In this document: positions 23,475-35,689 of the stretch, in pieces
Numbering within the stretch: the stretch's first letter is position 1
Layout of the letters: each line of letters starts with the position of its first letter
From: Salvator merianae
Lineage: Eukaryota; Chordata; Lepidosauria; Squamata; Teiidae
DNA length: 64,000 nucleotides
Assembly (NCBI GenBank): GCA_003586115.2
Contig: QVOM02000103.1
Coordinates: 2,666,001 to 2,730,000 of the forward strand
Reading direction: 5' to 3'
The notes under the pieces: generated by a model
What the model saw: the letters and a program-made list of their open reading frames with translations, nothing else
What the model was told of the DNA's origin: nothing
The model's database searches: none
Made by a program: the position numbers and the translations under genes

Positions 23475-24810
23475 CTCTATATTCAATTCAGTTGTGAATT
23501 TCTCATACCTGACTTCTTAAAATTTTGTCTGATAAGTTATATTTTTCTAGGAGCTTTGAGTATGTGCACATACTATCATATTCGTTATGGTGAACTAATT
23601 AGAACTGTTTATAGGGCCGTGTGCATTTGACAAGTGGGAAGGAATTATAGACTTGGTCAAGGCTAGTTAAGACTCTTAAATATACAAGCCATAGTACCAT
23701 TGTCACCTTGTTTCAGCTTAGAACCTAGACTTGAGGTGTGTATAAGCACCAAATGCTATTTAATTACAATACTGTAACTCCTATTTGTCTTATCACCATC
23801 TCCTTTCTTACTACTTATTGTTTCACATCTAAAATATAGATTTTTGCCAAAGGAAAACTAACTTCTGGTATTGCCCTTCAGTATGAGAAGGCAAATGTTG
23901 CATCACACTCCATTTCTATTACTGTGGGATCATGGGTAGATTTTTAAAACTAATATTAATTTAAAAATTCTAGGACATCAAAATGAATTACGGCAAGACA
24001 TCATCTAGTCTATCTTAGATTTACAATTATAGGTCTGTAGCATAATGTAAAATAATAGCATATTTTAAATTGTGTTATACGTTTATGTATATGTTTTTTG
24101 TATATTTTAATATATTTCCTGTTATGAGCAGCCCACATAACTTTGGTTATTGGACAGGTATAGAAATTTAGTAAAAAATAAAATAAAATAGTAGAACTTC
24201 ATAACAGGAGACTGTGGGCTTATTTGTTACATTCATCAGTTTTATCCAACACTGAGTTATCTTTGTATTCCCATAACAAAATCCTTTTTTGTTTCTTTTG
24301 TTTGAAAGAAGGTTGAATAGTTCTGGCTGGTGGCTGACTAGAGAAATGCGCTTTCCAAGTAAAGACATATGGAGGAATTTAATGGCAATTGTAAGACATG
24401 TGGCCCTGTTACGCCATTCTGCTTTTTATCATAGAGAGGCAGTGGATACATAATATCTATTCAGGAAAACAAAAGAAATCTTTGACTTTCTAGTGCCGCT
24501 TAAGAGCAAATGACAGGCATGTTCTTACCTAGTGCAGGAGGAATAGCACAGAAAACATAATGACACGGAACAGAAAATGTTGTCTTTAGGATTGCTTCCA
24601 TGAATCCCGGAGCAAAAACATCTTTGTTTAACCTTGTTTTGGCCTTCATATGGGTTTTTTTTTTTTTTTAATTTAGGTTTTAGACACAATTCAGTCCATT
24701 CCAGTCTTAATTGGCCAAAGGCACCAATTACAACAATCTCATATTATTCATTGTTTTAAAAACCATGAGTGTCGAGAGTTGTAATTTACTATTTCTGAGA
24801 CAAAATGGGT

Positions 24811-24838
24811 CCCAAACTTGCATACTTGCAAGTTTGGG
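24811..24838. repeat. Perfect short hairpin
   Basis: CCCAAACTTGCA, loop TACT, TGCAAGTTTGGG: a 12-base perfect stem. No following T-run of terminator type is expected in this context. It may be the remnant of a foldback element or chance. Confidence 0.6.
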
Positions 24839-25201
24839 CTTGGAAAGCAGCCATTTTCTAGAGGGCAGGCTTTTGTTTTGTTTCTGAGGGGATAGAAACA
24901 AACAAATTTTTTGGTCAGCTTTAAAAAGCTGTGCATTTTGAGATTTATATGTTGATGAAACCTAACCCTTGCATATATGTAAAGACTATTCAGAAGAGAT
25001 CTCTGCTTTTATCACGTGGAGACTGTGAAATACTGTTTGGAAGGTACATTCTAAGACTGTCCAATTAGCAAGCCTCTGTGGTACTAATGAGTCTCAAACA
25101 TGGAACACAAAATGCTTTTCTGAAACATTTAGAACAGCTCTGTATGCACCACTACTGTCTGGTGTTCATGCATAGCAGTGCATCATTCTTGCCACACTAG
25201 A

Positions 25202-25496
25202 GAAGAAAAAGAAGAAGAACTTGGTTTTTATACCCCGCTTTTCTTGGCCGAAACTGACTCAGAGCGGCTTACAAGGTTATTTTTCACCTGAAGACTTACA
25301 TCTATCTATCTTCTGCATCACACAATGTGATGCTCCCTATTTATCTACTTGCAATTACTTGCTTTCGAACAGCTAGGTTGGCTGGAGCTAGAGGCCAGTA
25401 GAGGGCGCTCATCTCCTCTACACGGCAGATGGGCCTTGAACTCCGATCCTCCTATTGAAAGATCAGTGCCTTAGCCATGTGCGCCACTGTGCCTCC
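25202..25496 (-). mobile_element. tRNA-derived SINE, minus copy
   Basis: Read on the minus strand it starts GGAGGCACAGTGGCGCACAT, with the A-box-like GGCTAAGGCAC and a B box within GGAGTTCAAGGCCC. The body matches 35688-35980 in order: GAGGGCGCCTCT-like block, CTGTTCGAAAGCAAGTAAT, GTGTGATGCAGAAGATAG. It ends TTGTAAGCCGCTCTGAGTC and AAAAGCGGGGTATAAAAACC, then a GAA/TTC-rich tail. The last part resembles an L2-like LINE 3' end, which fits a SINE mobilised by that LINE. No clear target duplication. Confidence 0.85.
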
Positions 25497-26039
25497 ACGG
25501 TGGGAAGTACTGCTCTTAATTCTGCACACCTGTCTCTTCTTAGGTTTTTTGGACTTCTCTAGTCCTTAGAGGGTAAGGCCAGATGGTGATACATAGTGTA
25601 ATGGCATTATTGCACGATGGTGTGCATTTTGGTACCTGCTGAGGCTTCCTTTGACTTGGACGGTGCATCAAAAAGGTTAATAATGCTGAATGAAGTTTTA
25701 TCTGTCCTTTTGGGGTTAGCATGGACCAGCGTAAACCCCAGCAAGTTTGAAAAGACGCAACACCATTCTGATGACATTGTTTTGTGGCACAGTGGAGTTT
25801 GGCCCTACTCCCTTGGGCCTAAAAAAAGCCAGCAATGTTAAAGAGAAATAGGTGTTGCATCTGTGGGGAGGCTGGGAAAAGTGTTCTAGCACACGTAAAT
25901 ACTCCTCTTTATGGAATATGTGTTTCTCTTCCAAATGTATTGGAACAGTTTTGCACTCTGCTCCACTCCTCTTAAATGAACTTCAGTCACATCCTTCTTT
26001 TGAGATAACACATCCAAGATAAACTTCTGTTCTAAAACA

Positions 26040-26467
26040 CTATGGGCATTTTGCACTTGGTTCCTTAGAACAGGATAACTATCCTGTTGTAAGGTGGAGT
26101 GTACCCTGCAGCGATAATATCATCTGCACTGAGGGGCCCTAGACTGGAATACCAGCAGGATACCAGCAAATGCTGCTGTCTTGCTCCTGAACTTCTCCAT
26201 GACAGAGGCCAGGAAGTGTCCGGCTGCACCACAAATTTTGCAGGTGAGATCACATGATTGCGTGGGCACAGCATAGAACACTGTACCGGGAGCAGGCTAG
26301 CTGCTCCCGATCAAATTGTGGAGCACAGTGTAGTGCTCCACAGTTAACCACAATTGGGAGCACCTGGAGTATGCTCCTGATTGCATGGGTCACTGTGCAG
26401 TGCAGATGTAGTTGCCCAGTGAGCATGCAGACACTCACTAGGCAACAAGTGCAGAAAGATCCTATAT
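26040..26467. mobile_element. TIR-A-like DNA transposon copy
   Basis: Left end TGGGCATTTTGCACTTGGTT and right end AACAAGTGCAGAAAGATCC are imperfect inverted copies of the TIR-A terminus. The interior has stems such as GGAGCACAGTGTAGTGCTCC and CCGGGAGCAGGCTAGCTGCTC. No coding capacity. The open frames on both strands are shadows. Confidence 0.5.
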
Positions 26468-28200
26468 GAAGGCTTACTTTGTTGGAGTTTTAAAATTATA
26501 ATATTTGTGCATATTATTTTTGATATGGTAAACTACTGTTCTTCATTTGGTGAGCCTTGAGCTATACAAATAGAAATGTACTCCCCCAAAGAGAAGTTTT
26601 AAGTTAATCTAGGAATAGATGAACTTCATATTGTGGGGAATGCCCAGGAATGCCGAGACCAGATATCTTGCTGCATGAGTCATAAAAAAATGATAGAAAA
26701 TAAAGAACATCACCTGGTCTGCCACTCCCTTGCACTTGCTGTCTTTCTATTTTTCTCACCCAAACATGCCTGATTTGGCCTAAGCGGAAATGCAAGCAAA
26801 CGGCCATTGCTGAGAACTCTGTTTCATGCTGTATATTTATAGCCTTCCTCATGCCAAAAAGTCTGATACTCTTCAGCACATATTTATTCTGTTAAAAGCA
26901 ACATAATAGATGCTAAAATCTCTGTACCGTGTTCTTCAGCTATTCATGCCATTTAGTTCTGGCTTGGATGATGCCAAAGAATGATTTGACCGATCAAGTT
27001 TGTTCAAACTTTTGGTGTGTCATTAACTACTTAAAGACCCTTTTGTGTGGAAATCAGTTGGTGGGTAGATACTGCTTTGCTTTGCTTTTTTGGGAAAAAG
27101 TAAAGGTTTTGTTGTTGTTGACTTTGTATTCATCTATACTGTTGCTTTCTTTTTTTCGTGCATGTCTTTCCTGGGAAATAAAAATAGTGTTTCCTAAACT
27201 AAAGTTAATATTAAATTTATCCATCCAAAAAAAAATAAAAAATAAAAAGACCATGCCATTGTAATTATTCCAATTCATCTGCCACTTTATTTCTTGGCTA
27301 ACATGGCAAAGTATATGCTTGAGAAGGAATCTGTAAGATCCTGTGACCTTAGCGTTAGATATGGTGCTGTCTTTCAGTTTTAAGACCCAAAGCTCCAGGG
27401 ACAGAAAAAGAATGGATGGAAGCAGCTTGCAGAGACAAGATTCTTGATGTGCTCTTGTGCCCTGACTGCTAATGACATTTGAACATAGAACTATGTCCAG
27501 AGGTAATGAGAGGTAGTGCAGCAACTGGAAAGACTTTGAGTTCTTCCCATACCTTCTCTGTATTTTGATTAATAATACTAAACTTTTCTGTGGTATGAGC
27601 TCAATGAAGTAGGATTTAAAATTGTTACTTAGTGATTCTGGCTACAAGATTTAAATTTTTAAAAAGTAACTTGCGGCCTTTGTGAGATGAAGTAAAAGGT
27701 CTTGGCTTAAGACTTTTTCACTCTCGTAGCACAAATACAGTCGTCTTTGAAGTTGCTCTGGCATCCACATTTTTAGTGGCATTTCCCCCCCCCTTTTCTT
27801 TTCTAGCAGCATGTTATGAAATCTGCATGTCTTCCAAGCTTCTGGAACAAGCAGTTATGGACAAGGTTCTACAATACTTTGCGTTGCCAGAGTTGTGATA
27901 TGGGTGCATCAAAGGATGCTACGTGACCCTGGATTATTCCTCAGAAACTGTGGATGGCAAATATAGATGCCACTTTGGAATATTTATAGCAGGAGAATCT
28001 CCTTTGAAGTACAAATAGTAAGTCTGAGAGAATGTATATAGGCAGCTTTCTTTTCTTTTACGGGGAAGCATTTTTGTTCTGAGATGCATCCAGAATGTAA
28101 GACTTCACTGCCATATATACTGATACATTCCATTCTTGAACTGGGCCTTAAAAGATATAATTCTGTAGGGTGACCAGGTATATAGTTACATACTAGCTAG

Positions 28201-28971
28201 CCTGCCCCGACTCTGCTTGGAGGAGCAACCCAAAAGCGGTCTAACAACCTGGCTAACCAATTTAATAGTAAACACTCAAAAGATAGGCCTCTCCTTACAA
28301 ATACTGGCTGCCATGGGCCCTAAATCTTTGACAGTTCTTAAACAACGCCTCCTGGACATAGAAGCCACAAAGGATCTAGCTGCCATCTCTCAAGCCATTT
28401 CTACCCCATTTCTAGCTACCTCAAAACAACTTTTTATGCTAGAGGACTATTTGAATATCTCTATGCCCTGGTATCTTCGGAAAGCCTTTACCAGAGCACG
28501 ATTTGAACAATTAGACACCAACTTGAAATTTGGTCGATATGAAAATATACCTTTCCCACTACGAACATGTATCTGTGGTTCCTCGGCAATAGAGGATAAT
28601 GAACACTTATTACTGGATTGTCCCATGTATGGAACCATTAGAGATTCTCTCTTAAAACCCATTCTATCAGGGAAACAATATATGAATAACCAAGAAAAAC
28701 TCATTAGGCTGCTGGGCGGAACTAATAAATATACAACAATGCGGGTTGCTCTTTTCATACACAAAGCGGCCAGAATTCGTGCTTCTATAACAAGGGCATA
28801 AACCCTTTATTGGGAAAATGCTCCTTCTTCTTTTAGTCCTATTGTATAGTTATAGTAATAGCCAGCTGTACCATCGAGTACTTTTATTGTTTAATCTGCA
28901 CTTTTAACTTTTAACTTTTTAATTTTGTATGATATGGTCAAAAGACTAATCATTATTAAAACTTACTTACT
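28201..28971 (+). mobile_element. 5'-truncated LINE with target duplication
   Basis: A 771-bp insertion bounded by TACTAGCTAG at 28191-28200 and again at 28972-28981, a perfect 10-bp target duplication. It holds the last 200 codons of an ORF2-type frame with no stop, then a 3' region with ATATGGTCAAAAGACTAATC and a CTTA-repeat tail (28960-28971). The intact frame and exact duplication make it the youngest LINE copy in the window. It is non-LTR by structure, perhaps L2/Vingi/I-like; the clade needs a library search. Confidence 0.85.
28202..28801 (+). pseudogene. LINE ORF2 C-terminal fragment
   Basis: Open from the insertion junction to TAA at 28799-28801, with no natural start, so it is a truncated fragment and not a host gene. 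Counting from LEEQPKSG (28217) as residue 1, a CCHC-type knuckle is visible at C118, C120, H130 and C135 (CIC, nine residues, H, four residues, C), followed by PMYGTIRDSLLKP. A cysteine-rich knuckle after the reverse transcriptase is a known feature at the C-terminus of several LINE ORF2 proteins. The reverse transcriptase catalytic part and the endonuclease are missing. It cannot move by itself. Confidence 0.75.
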
Positions 28972-30902
28972 TACTAGCTAGTATTTCAAGCAGAATCCAG
29001 TTTTAGTAAGATGGAGTGGCCTGTGGTGGTGGGTCTTTATTACAACAGAAAACAAAACAAAGCAAAGCAAAGTTAATGATTAATCGAAAAGGAAAGTAGC
29101 ACCTCAGCTGTGCATACCGTTATGTTGTGCAAACACAAGCTTCTCCTCTGGAAACGCTTACTGTCATTTCCATTTACAGGATAAAAATGGCAACCCTATG
29201 ATTTCATGGAACAACCATTTATTTTTTTTGTACAAAACCCTTGGAAACAATAACCATATGTCATTATCTTATCTACCAGTGGATTCTCAAATGTTCCTGA
29301 GAAACAATTCGAAGCATGGTAGCAGTCGCTGAGCTGTCAATGTGTCTTAATAGTAATGCTGAAGAGAACGAGAAAGAGAGAGAGGGGGTGGAAATGTTGG
29401 AAAAATTATTTTTTCATTAATAAGACTCTGTTTGGGAAATAATTTTTGAAACTGAACCTGAGAAGGGAAAGGGGGTAAGCTAAAAGGAAGAGAAACTGAG
29501 GTGGGGGTGATTTGAGATGTGTATATGCAAATGTAAGAAGTTGGGGGATTTGGCTAGGAAACCCGTTAACTTATATGAAGCTTGCCAGTCTCTCCTTATG
29601 GAGTGAAGCGATTCCTTTTGGGGCACATGTGGAAGATGCCTTGTTTTGCTGCTGAGAAAGACACCTCAATGTCTACATTTTTGAGTGCAGACATGTCATT
29701 TCATGCACCTGATTGTGGCACATGCAAAAATGGTGCCTGTCATGGCATTCCTGCCTTCTCAGGTGGTGGTGCCAAGCACCTCCTTTTGGAACTGGACACG
29801 TGGCTTTAAATTTTAGTAACTTCTGAATTTGCATCTCCACATATTATATGCAAATGTTTATCCTCTCATCTGATTTTTTTGGTGCATAATTTCTGCAAAG
29901 TGGGCAGGGTACAAATATGGTAAACAATTATAAACCGGCTTTTGGTTTTACATCAGTTTATCTCTCATACTTTCTGTTGACAGTAAAAGAATTCACATTT
30001 TGGAGACAATTGCAGTTAGAATAGTGTCAAAAATTGTGATTCCTGGCTTGACAAGTGTATGTGGGTGATGCTTAGAGTTCTCTTTAAACAGAGGGTACAG
30101 AGATGACCTGGCAGACCGCAGTATTAGAATTGGCCAGGCCTGGTATAAATATTAGACATCTGGCTTTTTGCCTTTATTTGGCTTAATAAAGCTGAACTGG
30201 CTGTAGCTTCAAGTTTGATCCAGAGACATCACCTATTTTGAGGCGGAAAACACAACTTTAAGGTTCAGATATAGATAATGCCACATTTGGCTTTGGTCAA
30301 ACAAAGTGAATCAAATTCTTCTTTATTATTTTGGAAGGCAAGCTGGAATGAAGGGGCAGGGAACAGAGAATTGTTTCTTTAAAATTTGTGTTTTGCTGCA
30401 GTGTGTTGAGAGCTAACATTGAAATTCTAGAAGGGCTCTCATCCAACCAGAGTTGTTTGGAAGGCCAATAGCTGATTAGAATATTAACTGTGAAACCAAG
30501 TTAAAGAAGAAGGGATTCATGGGTGGATGCCCTTTGGCTATTTTGGGTTGGGGAGAAGGAGGAAGTGGTAAATGGATTTGGAAACTAATTAAATAGTAGT
30601 CTAAAGCAAGCATATTTTAAAAACAGAAGGGAAAAAAACTTCTAAAAAATGGAAGAGTTATCTGTATTCACAGCACTGAACAAGTTTGGTAGTATTTAAG
30701 ATAATTCTCTAGTGCTTTCTATTTTTAGTCTAGGAGTAAGCTTCTGTAAGAGCTTTCTCAGCAGTGCATCCCTTTAACCTGGCCTAACAACCTAAGCCAA
30801 TAAGCTGCCCGATTTCCGTCTTACATGAGAAAGAGAGATAGCTGAAACAACCCAATTGTGGTGAAAATGTTCCAGCCTATCTTTGTATTAAGAGATTTAC
30901 TT

Positions 30903-30903
30903 A

Positions 30904-30939
<36 letters not shown>

Positions 30940-30940
30940 A
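30903..30940. repeat. (AC)n(AG)n microsatellite
   Basis: About nine AC units followed by about nine AG units, a compound dinucleotide repeat. Confidence 0.9.
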
Positions 30941-31797
30941 AGTCTCTTACTTGTCTTGGAGACCAAACTGGTTAGCTTGACTGTTTCCAGACAAATAAAT
31001 GAACTAGGGTTTTATAAAACCAGTCAGACTGGAAGTAGGGAAGCAGTGGACAAGCAACTACAGTATTGCTATTTTACAATTAGTGAAACCAAATCTTGTT
31101 TGAATTGCTTCTATTAGCTTGTATAAGCCCCTGAACACTTAGTTGTTCAGTACTGTGAAGTTTTCATTTGGCATGATTCTTTTTAGTTAGTGGCAGTAAC
31201 CATCTATTTGGGGAGCATATGTAGGTCTCTGAGCATTTTTTTGGGGGGGGGTTCTTAAAACACTGATCTTGGTGTCATCAGCAAAATAGTTAAATATTGG
31301 AGAAACTTAAAACTATTCATCATTTTAGTTTTTCAGTGTTTTTAGTTTTTTAGTTTAGTTTTTTTATTTCTTTAATATATGTACTTATCTCTGTTTTAAT
31401 TGCACTTCTGTGTTTTATATAACTCTTAAATGCATACTTATGTTTTATTTTTAATAACTAGTTCTGATGATGCTTCTGACATGAGTAAATAAATAATTCA
31501 GCCTAACACATACTGTCTCTCAGCCATCATTTCAATCATTAAATCAGCAGGGAGGAGGCAGTAACCTCTCCCAGCTAATGTTCATTTTTGTCCATATAGG
31601 AGTGTGGGATGTCATTTACTATTGACATAAAGCCCTTGAACCATTAACAAAGAGCCCTTGATCACTTCTTGCAAAAGAAAAAAAAAAGTCATCCTTCCTA
31701 TAGATGCAGAGCATAATTACTCTATGATCTGTATTTCCTTATAATAACTCCCAGCCCATGTTTACCCAAAATAGCAATATGGTTTATCTGTCTAGAC

Positions 31798-31957
31798 CAG
31801 GGGTGTCAAAGTCATTTTCGTTCAGGGGCCACAGGGTGGGGCCACACCAGCGCGCGGGGCGGGGCCATGCCAGCGCGCCAGCACGGCGCGAGAGGCAGGG
31901 CCAGCTACGGCTCTGCGGGCCGGATCCGGCCCACGGGCCGTATGTTTGACACCCCTG
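31798..31957. mobile_element. GC-rich hAT-like MITE with 8-bp duplications
   Basis: 160 bp. Left end CAGGGGTGTCAAAG, right end TTTGACACCCCTG, a perfect 13-base terminal inverted repeat of hAT type. The 8-bp GTCTAGAC stands on both sides (31790-31797 and 31958-31965), as expected for hAT target duplications. The middle is full of CpG and GC blocks such as CCAGCGCGCGGGGCGGGGCC, in sharp contrast to the AT-rich intron. No transposase frame; the short open frames across it are shadows. Confidence 0.9.
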
Positions 31958-32017
31958 GTCTAGACACTTGTTTCTGGTATCTATTTTGTAGAAAATGGGT
32001 GCCATATAAGTGTGGGG

Positions 32018-32265
32018 CTAAAACAAAACCAAAAATGGCCATCACACCAGCACCGTGGCCTGCACTTGCACACTTTCAAGTATATCATGCCATTAAAATA
32101 TCTAAAGGTATCTACTGTGCCATTGTAGGAACAAGTGCCCAGACAGGTAAGGGCCCAACCGTGCCCTGTGATTTTGTCCTGCCACCTGGCAGGGATGGTG
32201 GGTGGCAATTGTGAGATCTAAACAAGATCTCACATCTTTTCTAACCATCTGGAGACAGCCACATT
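32018..32265 (+). repeat. Dispersed repeat, copy 1 of a pair
   Basis: Aligns in order with 45608-45860: ACCAAAAATGGCCAT, then GCACTT, AGGTAAGGGCCCAACC, GCCCTGTG, CCTGCCACCTGGCAG, GATCTAAACAAGATCTC (a small dyad) and TCTGGAGACAGCCA. Class unknown; possibly the distal part of a TIR-A relative. Confidence 0.6.
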
Positions 32266-32713
32266 GTGTCTTCATTCTTTCTGGGTAGTCTAGAAGACAA
32301 ATTCATGGCCAGCCTTCTTTCCAGTGCTTCTCTTTGGTTTAAATTAAAGTCATGGCTAGTGTGCACTTATATAGCAATTCTGACAGCAACTGATGGGGAA
32401 ATCATAGTTTCTTGAATAGCGGATATTCAGATTCCAAATGTGTTCAGACTAGCGATTTTTAAAATCTTTTGCATAAAAGGAGCAAATAATTCCTGGACGC
32501 ACAGGAAAAAAAAAAGCCTTCCAAACCCAGTTACCTTTTGAGATGATTCAACGATTCAGCGCTCACCCGTAGTACAGTCTGCAAAGGGTGCCACTCAGTG
32601 ATTGGCCAATACCAGCCTCTCTGCTGAAGCAGTTTCCAACTCCTTCAACTCCTTAACTGTCAGGCTTTTTTTGTTTGCAAAAGAAACACCAAGTGTCTCT
32701 TCTCTTATAAGAA

Positions 32714-32839
32714 ATTCAGTGTGCTTTTCTAATCTAAAGAAGGCAGGATAGGAGTTGTTTTTGCAGATCTGTTTAATGGAGTTCAAAAGTTCCTGGTGCC
32801 AGCAAGAGCTCACTGGTGTTCCTCCCTCCCTGTGTGATG
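32714..32839 (+). repeat. Diverged local duplication, unit 1
   Basis: CAGTGTGCTTTTCTAA, AAGAAGGCAGGATAGGAGTT, TTCAAAAGTTCCTGGTGCCA and GCAAGAGCTCACTGGTG are repeated in order at 32899-33031 with many substitutions. It looks like an old tandem duplication, or two copies of one element side by side. Confidence 0.6.
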
Positions 32840-32898
32840 CCTTCAAGCCAAGACTGTGAAAGTTCCACTCAATTCTCTCCTCCCACCTCGTTACTAAA

Positions 32899-33031
32899 GT
32901 CCAGTGTGCTTTTTAACTACAGAAGGTAGCTAAGGAGTTATTTTTTTAGTTGCACTTAGCTTCCTTGGATCTTCAAAAGTTTTCCGGCACTGGCAAGAGC
33001 TTGCTGGTGCCCCTCCCTTTCTGTCTGATTG
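32899..33031 (+). repeat. Diverged local duplication, unit 2
   Basis: CAGTGTGCTTTTTAAC, AGAAGGTAGCTAAGGAGTTA, TTCAAAAGTTTTCCGGCACT and GCAAGAGCTTGCTGGTGC correspond block by block to 32714-32839. The unit-to-unit offset is about 185 bp. Confidence 0.6.
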
Positions 33032-35603
33032 TAGGGTGGGTTCCTGCAAGGCTATGATTGGTGAAGGTGCTCCCAGCTCAGCTTTAAAGCAACCTGAGAG
33101 CTCTTTTCTGCCAGCTGTTGAAGGGTGAATATTTACAGACTTGGAGGTTCTTGGAGGTGGGGTAAGGCAAATTTTCTTATCTCCTGTGTGACCCCCCCCC
33201 CAGGTCAAATTTTCCTAGAAGGCATCTGAAATGCCTAGTCTGAATACATCCTAAGTTTCTGGAATCTCCACAGTGCAGAAAACTCAGATAATACAGGAGC
33301 CTCAGGTTGCCCCTCCCACTCTGCTTGGATTCTCTGTGAGAGGTACATGCCCTCCACCCCAAAGCTGGAAAATAATCTGCTTCCTCAAAAGCTTTAGCAT
33401 GAAGAAGGAACTGGACCATAGTGCCCTCTAGTCTGTTGTACTGAGCATGATGGAGCATGATGCAAGGATATTTTAAAGGTGTAATCCCACCTAGGTCTCA
33501 GGTGAGGCTCTCTTTCTCTTCAGCTATGAAAGCCCTGAGTTTCAGATCATTACGGACTCAGCAGGAAGAATTCTTCTTAGTTTCAGCTCATCAGGCAGTA
33601 GCTGAAGAGGATGATAACAGTAACAAAAACTTCAAGAAATCCTTTCCAGTCAGATCCACCCCTTCAAGCTAAACCATATAGCAAATTTCTCATCTTGCTT
33701 GTATTTGTTATACATCAGTCTTCTCTTCTCCTTCAGCAGATTTTGTCCTATTTGAAAGAAAAGCTATTGCTTTAATAATATGGTTATTTGGTTCCTGGAA
33801 ACCACTGTGTAATGCAAACTGTATAAACAAACACATTGGGATATCGTGCACAGCCAGTGCCTAACTGCTGGTCTGCATAGCTAACAATAGCAGAGTTCTG
33901 TGCTAAAAAGATTGTGATATGCAAAAGAAATTGCATTTTGCCAATCATGTTGGAGCAAAACCACATTATCCAAGAGATAAGTGTAACAGTAATTAATGCA
34001 GTGAAATTATAGTACTATGTATATGGAAAGTAGAATAAAATCTTAGGAGATTTTCAAATTTTTAGCCGTATTGCTGGTCAAAGGCCAGGATCCTGTATCG
34101 GAATCCTGAAGCTGGTTCAAAAAGGCATAGATTCTTGTTCTAACATCAGCTGGCATTATTTGTTTAAGTCAGGCAGAGCAAGGAAGCATTTTGCCCTGCA
34201 GTTTGGCCCAGTTGCAGTATTTGCATGAAACATCTTATAGCCTGCATTTTCCCATATGCTGATTATGCTGCCTGTTACATGTTTCCACCGAGTGCTGTAG
34301 ACTTTGTGTATGGTTGAACTAGTAAGACTTTAAAAAGTGTGTGTCAAGGTTTGGGAACCATTCAGATCTTTTCCGGGTGTGTTGCTTGAATAGATTCTCT
34401 GTTGAGTTTACAAAGCACATTTTTATTGTTAACACAAACAGAAGATCCTGGTCACTCCCTTTGTCAGAGCTGCGCTATTTGTTGTCAGGCAGAGTCTTTT
34501 TTAATCCAACTGTCTACTAAGTTTACTTTAAAACTCTTTTTTTAAGCTTATTATTGAGAATAAAGAAAATGTGCTGCCAAGAAAATGTGTAGGAAGAACT
34601 ATGGACCAGTGTTTATGTAGATTTTGTGGCTTGTATATTATAATTTTATTGCACCAAATGTTTATGATTTTTACCTTGTCTTTAACTAAAGTAATACTAG
34701 AATCTGTACAAGCAGGAAAGGGAGATGGTATGCATTTATGGTTTCTGAAGGGACATTGTCATAAACATATGCTTTATACTTCACATACTGCAGAGACTTC
34801 ACAGTCAATTTTCTGATGAGGGTTTATGATTGGTTGTGGATCGGCCTGACCCTTGTTCACACCCTTTGCATTACATGCAGTTTCTTGTTGGCTGAATGTA
34901 CATTTTGGAGCCAGTGGGGAGCATCTGGGCAGGAAACAGTGAGAAGGAACAAACCTTAAATTCATTCCTTGCTGAGTGTTTTCCTTTACATTCTCACATG
35001 TGCTTCTAATGGCTGTCAAGTGGGGTGTTAGTCTGTGAAGATTTGGCATGCCACAGTTTCAGCTGGAAGCTTTGACAATAAAACACCAGCCCCTTAGTGT
35101 CATTTTATCCAAAAATGCCTACCAGTCTAGTTTTGTTTTAGACTATACATAGCTTTGGCCTTTACTAACGAGGGTTAAAGCAAGTACCATTATTAGTACT
35201 GCTTCTGGACATGTGTGCAGATTGTGCACAGGCACATAACAAGATGTATGGACTATGGATTGCAAAGCTGTGTGGCCAGATAGATTCAATCAGGCAGCTG
35301 TAATAGTTATACAATACCTGGGCATACCTGGCAGCACACCACAAGGTATTGCTAGATTGTTAACTCTGTCTTAAACTTGGTTTGTGTCATTCTGGGTGAT
35401 TGTCAAGAATTGGTCAAGTTATCCACATTTCCTTTTGCATGTTCCCTTCCCTGCAGCAACAGCTGGATGTGTTACCTTTGAATTTCTTGTCCCCACCTCT
35501 GTTAGTCAAACTCCTCTCCATTTGAATTTTATTTCCATCAATCAAATGTGCAAGTTTTCAACCCACTTTCCCACCAATTCCCTTTGTGCTCTTCTTTCAA
35601 ACT
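33032..35603. other. Intronic stretch without recognised elements
   Basis: Ordinary AT-rich intron with no repeat family, RNA gene or exon-like frame that I can support. A 9-base C run lies near 33190. Confidence 0.45.
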
Positions 35604-35689
35604 TAGTCAAAAGTATATAAATAGATCTCATTCATTAGATGGTTCCCTCTTAGCCAAAAGTATATAAATAGGTCTCATTCATTAGATGG
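35604..35689. repeat. 47-bp direct tandem duplication
   Basis: A 39-base block ending CTCATTCATTAGATGG occurs at 35604-35642 and 35651-35689 with only two differences (gTc/gCc and aTagA/aTagG positions). The second copy touches the start of the SINE at 35688. Its AAAAGTATATAAATAG core is AT-rich. Confidence 0.85.

Noticed and set aside
27054..27524. A 156-codon open frame on the minus strand
   Set aside because: It runs through an A-rich stretch with lysine and asparagine clusters, without family likeness, and is opposed by another chance frame on the plus strand.
34840..34870. A nuclear receptor direct-repeat site (GTGAAC AA GGGTCA on the minus strand)
   Set aside because: Degenerate half sites of this kind are frequent by chance in 64 kb; there is no supporting context.
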